This document shows, piece by piece, positions 60,005-64,000 of a DNA stretch of 64,000 nucleotides. The stretch is taken from assembly GCA_964425695.1 (NCBI GenBank), contig CAYRNF010000001.1, positions 506,880 through 570,879 on the forward strand. The letters are read 5' to 3'. Below the pieces are notes generated by a model that was given only the letters and a program-made list of their open reading frames with translations, did no database searches and had not been told where the DNA came from. How positions within the stretch are numbered: position 1 is the first letter of the stretch; each line of letters starts with the position of its first letter. Origin of the DNA: JAKPBU01 sp964425695 (GTDB taxonomy: Bacteria > Pseudomonadota > Gammaproteobacteria > Xanthomonadales > Xanthomonadaceae). The position numbers and the translations under genes were made by a program.

Positions 60005-62496
60005 GCGTAGCGTCCTTCGGCGGCGCCCAGCGCATGGGCAATGGCCAGCACGTCGCCGAACACGCCGGCGGCGGTGACCTCCGGACCGGCGCCGGGTCCC
60101 TGCACCACCAGCGGGTTGCTGGCGTAGCGGGCCGTGGTGAACTGCACCAGGTTGTCGGTCAGGCGCGTATGCCGGCAGGCGTGGTCGGCAGGCAGGGCGA
60201 CCACGCCCACCTGTGCACGGCCGTCGCGGGTGAGCTGCGCCAGATGCCGCAGGCCAAGGCCGGACGAACGCGCATCGTCCAGTCGCGCCTGCATGGGCGC
60301 GTCCAGTTCGTCCAGGCGCGCCAGGAATTCCTCCACGCTCACCGCGCGCAGTGCCTCGGGCACCAGGCTCTCCACGTCCACGTCCTCCAGCGACAGTCGC
60401 ATTCCCGCCTCGCGCGCCAGGATCACCAGCTTGCGGGCCACGTCGAGCCCGGACAGGTCGTCGCGCGGGTCGGGTTCGGTATAGCCCAGCGCGCGCGCCT
60501 CGCGCACCAGCGCCGAGAACGGGCGGCTGCCATCGTAACGGTTGAACAGCCATGCCAGCGTTCCGGAGAGCATGCCGTCCACCGCATGCAGCGCATCGCC
60601 GGTGTCGAGCAGGTTGCGCAGCGTGGCGATCACCGGCAGGCCCGCGCCCACGGTGGCCTCGTAGAGGAACCGTCCGCCACCGCTGCGCTGCGCGGCGCGG
60701 ATCGCGGCATGTCGGCCCCAGTCGCCGCTGCCAGCATGCTTGTTGGGCGTGACCACGTGGATGCCCGCGGCCAGCCAGCCGGCGTAGCGGTCCGCGACGG
60801 CGCTGCTGGCGCTGCAGTCCACGATCAGCGCATGCGGGATGTGGCCGGCGCGCACGTGCACGGCGAAGGCGTCCAGATCCAGCGGCTGCGCATCGTCCGC
60901 CTGCAGTCGCGCGACGGCCTGGTCCGGCGCGATGGCGGCGGAGTCCAGCGCCATGCGGCGGCTGTTGGCGATGCCGCGCAGCCGCAGGTCGACGCCGGAG
61001 CGCGCACGCAGTTGCGGCAGCACCAAGGCCAGCTGCGCCAGCAGGCTGCGGCCTACGTGGCCGGGGCCGATCACGCCCACCGACACCGTCTGCGGCGACA
61101 GCCAGAACGCGGAATGCGCCGCGCGCAGCGCGCGGGTCGCGTCGGCTTCGGCGATGGCCACCGAGATGTTGCGCTCGCTCGCTCCTTGGGCGATGGCCCG
61201 CACGTTGACCCGGGCCTGCGCCAGCCCGCCCAGCAGCCGCGCCGCCACGCCGGGCGTACCGACCATGCCGTCGCCCACAGCCGCCAGCACGCAGACGCCG
61301 CGCGTGACCTCGACGCCCTGCGTGCGCGCATCGGCCATTGCATCGGCGAAGGCGTGCGCGACCGCGGCGCGTGCGCGCTCCACCTGTTCGGCGCGCACGA
61401 CGCAGCAGATCGAATGTTCGGACGACCCCTGCGAGATCATGGTCACCGACACGCCAGCGCCGTGCAGCGCGGCGAACAGCCGCTCCGCGATGCCGGGGAC
61501 GCCGACCATGCCGTTGCCCGCCAGTTCCAGCACCGCCAGGTCGCGCACCAGGCTCAGGCCTTTCACGGGTGAGGGCGGAGCGCCATCGTGCGGGTTCTTC
61601 GCCAGGATCCAGGTGCCCGGCGCCGCCGGGTTGAGCGTGTTGCGGATCCGCAGCGGCGTGCCGCGCGCCTGCACAGGCGCCATGGTCTGCGGGTGCAGCA
61701 CCCTGGCGCCGAAGTACGCCAGCTCGCAGGCTTCCGCGTAGGACAGTGTGGGCAGCACCTGCGCCTCCGGCACCAGCCGGGGGTCCGCGGACAGCACGCC
61801 GTCCACGTCGGTCCAGATGGTGAGCCGGTCTGCATGGCACAGGCGGGCGAAGATCGCGGCCGTGTAATCGCTGCCGTTGCGGCCCAGCGTGCAGTCGATG
61901 CCGTCGCGATCACGCGCGATGAAGCCGGTGACCACGGTGTCGCGGCCCGGGTGCGCCGCGCACCATGCATCGAACCGGCGCCGACTGGCTTGCCAGTCCA
62001 CGCCCATGCCCATCTCGCCTTGGCGCACCACCAGCACCTCGCGCGCGTCGAGGCGCTGCCACCCGGCGCCGAGCGCGCGGCGCACCAGCGACGCGGACAG
62101 CAGCTCGCCGATGCCGTGCACGCGGGCGAGGGTGCCCGGCGCAGCATCGGCGCCGAGCGCGTGCAGGTCGGCGCGAAGCCGTCGCAGGTCGGCTTCCAGT
62201 TCGCCCTCCAGCGTCTGGCCCTTGGCCGCGGGCAGCCCGAGCGCACGCGCGCAGCCCAGATGCCGGGCGCGCAATGCCTCCCATGCGGGCGTCCAGTTCC
62301 CGCCCGAACCAGCGACGTCGGCCAGGGCGACCAGTGCATCGGTGGTCCCCAGCATCGCGGAGACCGCGACCAGGCGGGGGTGGGCGCGGTCCTCGTGCAG
62401 CAGGGCGGCCAGCGCGCCGATGCGCCTGGCATCGGCCAGGCTGCTGCCGCCGAACTTGTGCACGCGGCAGGCGGAGGAAGAGACCGGCTGGGACAT
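60001..62496 (-). CDS. thrA: Bifunctional aspartokinase/homoserine dehydrogenase
   Basis: An 831-residue fusion. The aspartokinase (VHKFGGSSLADARRIGALAALL, FIARDRDGIDCTLGRNGSDYTAAIFA) comes first. Two ACT regulatory segments follow (ELAGNGMVGVPGIAERLF, AAVGDGMVGTPGVAARLL). The homoserine dehydrogenase is last (VGVIGPGHVGRSLLAQLA, VTPNKHAGSGDW, ATVGAGLPVIATLRNLLDTGD). It commits aspartate to threonine synthesis and should be threonine-inhibited via the ACT domains. The start ATG 62496 has GGAG nearby and follows the thr leader by about 80 nt. Confidence 0.97.
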   Translation of the reverse strand: MSQPVSSSACRVHKFGGSSLADARRIGALAALLHEDRAHPRLVAVSAMLGTTDALVALADVAGSGGNWTPAWEALRARHLGCARALGLPAAKGQTLEGELEADLRRLRADLHALGADAAPGTLARVHGIGELLSASLVRRALGAGWQRLDAREVLVVRQGEMGMGVDWQASRRRFDAWCAAHPGRDTVVTGFIARDRDGIDCTLGRNGSDYTAAIFARLCHADRLTIWTDVDGVLSADPRLVPEAQVLPTLSYAEACELAYFGARVLHPQTMAPVQARGTPLRIRNTLNPAAPGTWILAKNPHDGAPPSPVKGLSLVRDLAVLELAGNGMVGVPGIAERLFAALHGAGVSVTMISQGSSEHSICCVVRAEQVERARAAVAHAFADAMADARTQGVEVTRGVCVLAAVGDGMVGTPGVAARLLGGLAQARVNVRAIAQGASERNISVAIAEADATRALRAAHSAFWLSPQTVSVGVIGPGHVGRSLLAQLALVLPQLRARSGVDLRLRGIANSRRMALDSAAIAPDQAVARLQADDAQPLDLDAFAVHVRAGHIPHALIVDCSASSAVADRYAGWLAAGIHVVTPNKHAGSGDWGRHAAIRAAQRSGGGRFLYEATVGAGLPVIATLRNLLDTGDALHAVDGMLSGTLAWLFNRYDGSRPFSALVREARALGYTEPDPRDDLSGLDVARKLVILAREAGMRLSLEDVDVESLVPEALRAVSVEEFLARLDELDAPMQARLDDARSSGLGLRHLAQLTRDGRAQVGVVALPADHACRHTRLTDNLVQFTTARYASNPLVVQGPGAGPEVTAAGVFGDVLAIAHALGAAEGRYA

Positions 62497-62543
62497 GGGA
62501 GCTCCGTGTGGGCTCCGTCCGTTCCCGGTGTGCGTCGCGCGCG

Positions 62544-62620
62544 CCGCACCCGGTTCGGGTGCGGAGCGGCGTGGTCGATCAGCTGGACACGCCCGTCCGC
62601 ACCCGCAAGCGGGTGGTGCG
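62544..62620 (-). promoter_or_regulatory. thr operon attenuator (alternative RNA hairpins)
   Basis: In transcript order: segment 1 CGCACCACCCGC (62620-62609, over Thr codons), segment 2 GCGGGTGCGG (62606-62597), segment 3 CCGCACCCG (62564-62556) and segment 4 CGGGTGCGG (62552-62544). 3:4 forms a perfect 9-bp stem with a 3-nt loop. 1:2 pairs across the Thr/Arg codons. 2:3 can pair over nine bases as antiterminator. There is no U-run after segment 4, so termination may be Rho-assisted or may act on thrA translation instead. Confidence 0.75.
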
Positions 62621-62635
62621 GGTCGTGGTCGTCAT
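62579..62635 (-). CDS. thrL: thr operon leader peptide
   Basis: An 18-residue peptide MTTTTRTTRLRVRTGVSS, rich in threonine (7 of 18, with TTTT and TT runs), ending 82 nt before thrA on the same strand. It is the classic sensor of charged threonyl-tRNA: ribosome stalling on the Thr codons would free segment 2 to pair with segment 3. It is too short for ordinary gene finders. There is no isoleucine, unlike E. coli ThrL, predicting a response to threonine alone. Confidence 0.85.
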   Translation of the reverse strand: MTTTTRTTRLRVRTGVSS

Positions 62636-62801
62636 GGCAGCGGCGCACGCCGGCGCCACGCAGTGCGCGTGCGGTCGGTGGCGGCGGGGCATGCTGCGAT
62701 GCGTCATGGCCGCAGGGGACCACGCCCGCGCCGGCGCTGTCAACCGACCGGATCGCAATGCAACGTGCGGCGCGCAGGCCGGCCGTGGTCCAATGGCGCC
62801 C

Positions 62802-62897
62802 GAAGCGGGGGTACCGCGGCTTCCGGCCACGCGCCGGCAACGCGGTTGAGACAGACCCTTCGAACCTGATCCGGCTGATACCGGCGTAGGGAAGCTT
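62802..62897 (+). promoter_or_regulatory. TPP riboswitch (THI element)
   Basis: Conserved THI blocks occur in order: CGGGGGTACCG (P1/J2), TTGAGACAGACCCTT, GAACCTGATCCGGCTGATAC, and CGGCGTAGGGAAGC. This is the standard thiamine-pyrophosphate aptamer, sitting about 110 nt before thiC on the same strand. Binding of TPP should lower thiC expression. No U-rich terminator is evident, so control of translation start is more likely. Confidence 0.95.
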
Positions 62898-63009
62898 CGC
62901 GGCGATGCCTCGCGCATCCCGCGCCTTCGCTTCGTTCCTGCCCGCACGCCATGCGCGGGCGCACCGCGCATCCGCACGCCGCGTGCGGGGATCCAGAAGG
63001 ACGAAGCCG

Positions 63010-64000
<991 letters not shown>

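Overview
The window is very GC-rich chromosomal DNA that reads as a member of the Xanthomonadaceae/Lysobacteraceae (Lysobacter, Luteimonas or Pseudoxanthomonas type). Three things point there: the gene order aroQ-accB-accC-prmA-DUF3426-fis-purH-(lipoprotein)-purD, an effector with a Xanthomonas-type T4SS C-terminal signal domain beside an LprI-like lipoprotein, and REP-like palindromes of the kind common in xanthomonads. This is inference from gene content; no 16S gene is present and no tRNA was recognised.

Layout. 1-3.1 kb is a less GC-rich accessory stretch: the tail of a probable HsdM methylase, a GIY-YIG/RAMA-like protein, and a minus-strand pair made of an LprI-like lipoprotein and an XVIPCD-type antibacterial effector. 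3.1-6.8 kb holds a gene-poor 0.6 kb, a membrane-anchored LuxR-type regulator, a DUF4199 protein, a solitary contractile tail-sheath protein and a small membrane protein. 6.8-8.6 kb is a tightly overlapping ars operon (arsR, small ORF, arsC, aquaporin), followed by three REP-like repeats. 8.8-10.6 kb (minus) is a putative MNIO (DUF692) peptide-modification cassette: a small CxxC peptide gene, the MNIO enzyme and its partner.

10.8-23.8 kb (minus) is housekeeping: purine synthesis (purD, purH), fis, a zinc-ribbon DUF3426 protein, prmA, the acetyl-CoA carboxylase genes accC/accB, aroQ, and a cutA-dsbD-tlpA redox cluster in which DsbD carries a duplicated N-terminal domain. 23.9-26.9 kb has an XRE regulator, an intergenic region with palindromes, a strong terminator and a sigma32-type promoter, then groES-groEL. 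27-42 kb (mostly plus) carries a MurG-like enzyme, two flavoprotein oxidases, glnE, an ELM1-like protein, a nitroreductase, YceI, a pirin, a diguanylate cyclase, a zinc-finger protein, and a glycosyltransferase/O-antigen-ligase pair.

42-52 kb is envelope biology: divergent lpxL-type and waaA genes, a TolC-type outer-membrane protein, a Pcm-like methyltransferase, and a TetR-controlled RND pump without its own outer-membrane gene. 52-57.6 kb encodes a 2-oxoacid:acceptor oxidoreductase with a GltD-like/ferredoxin adaptor; its intergenic gaps, and the 3' end of the alpha gene, are invaded by repeats. 57.7-62.6 kb (minus) is the threonine operon thrL-thrA-thrB-thrC with a recognisable leader-peptide attenuator. 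Divergent to it, a TPP riboswitch precedes thiC, which runs off the right edge.

A regulatory theme runs through the window: at least five genes (luxR-like, murG-like, glnE, lpxL, waaA) have a -10-like hexamer ending 7 nt before the A of ATG, and arsR is within one base of this. That spacing is expected for leaderless transcripts.
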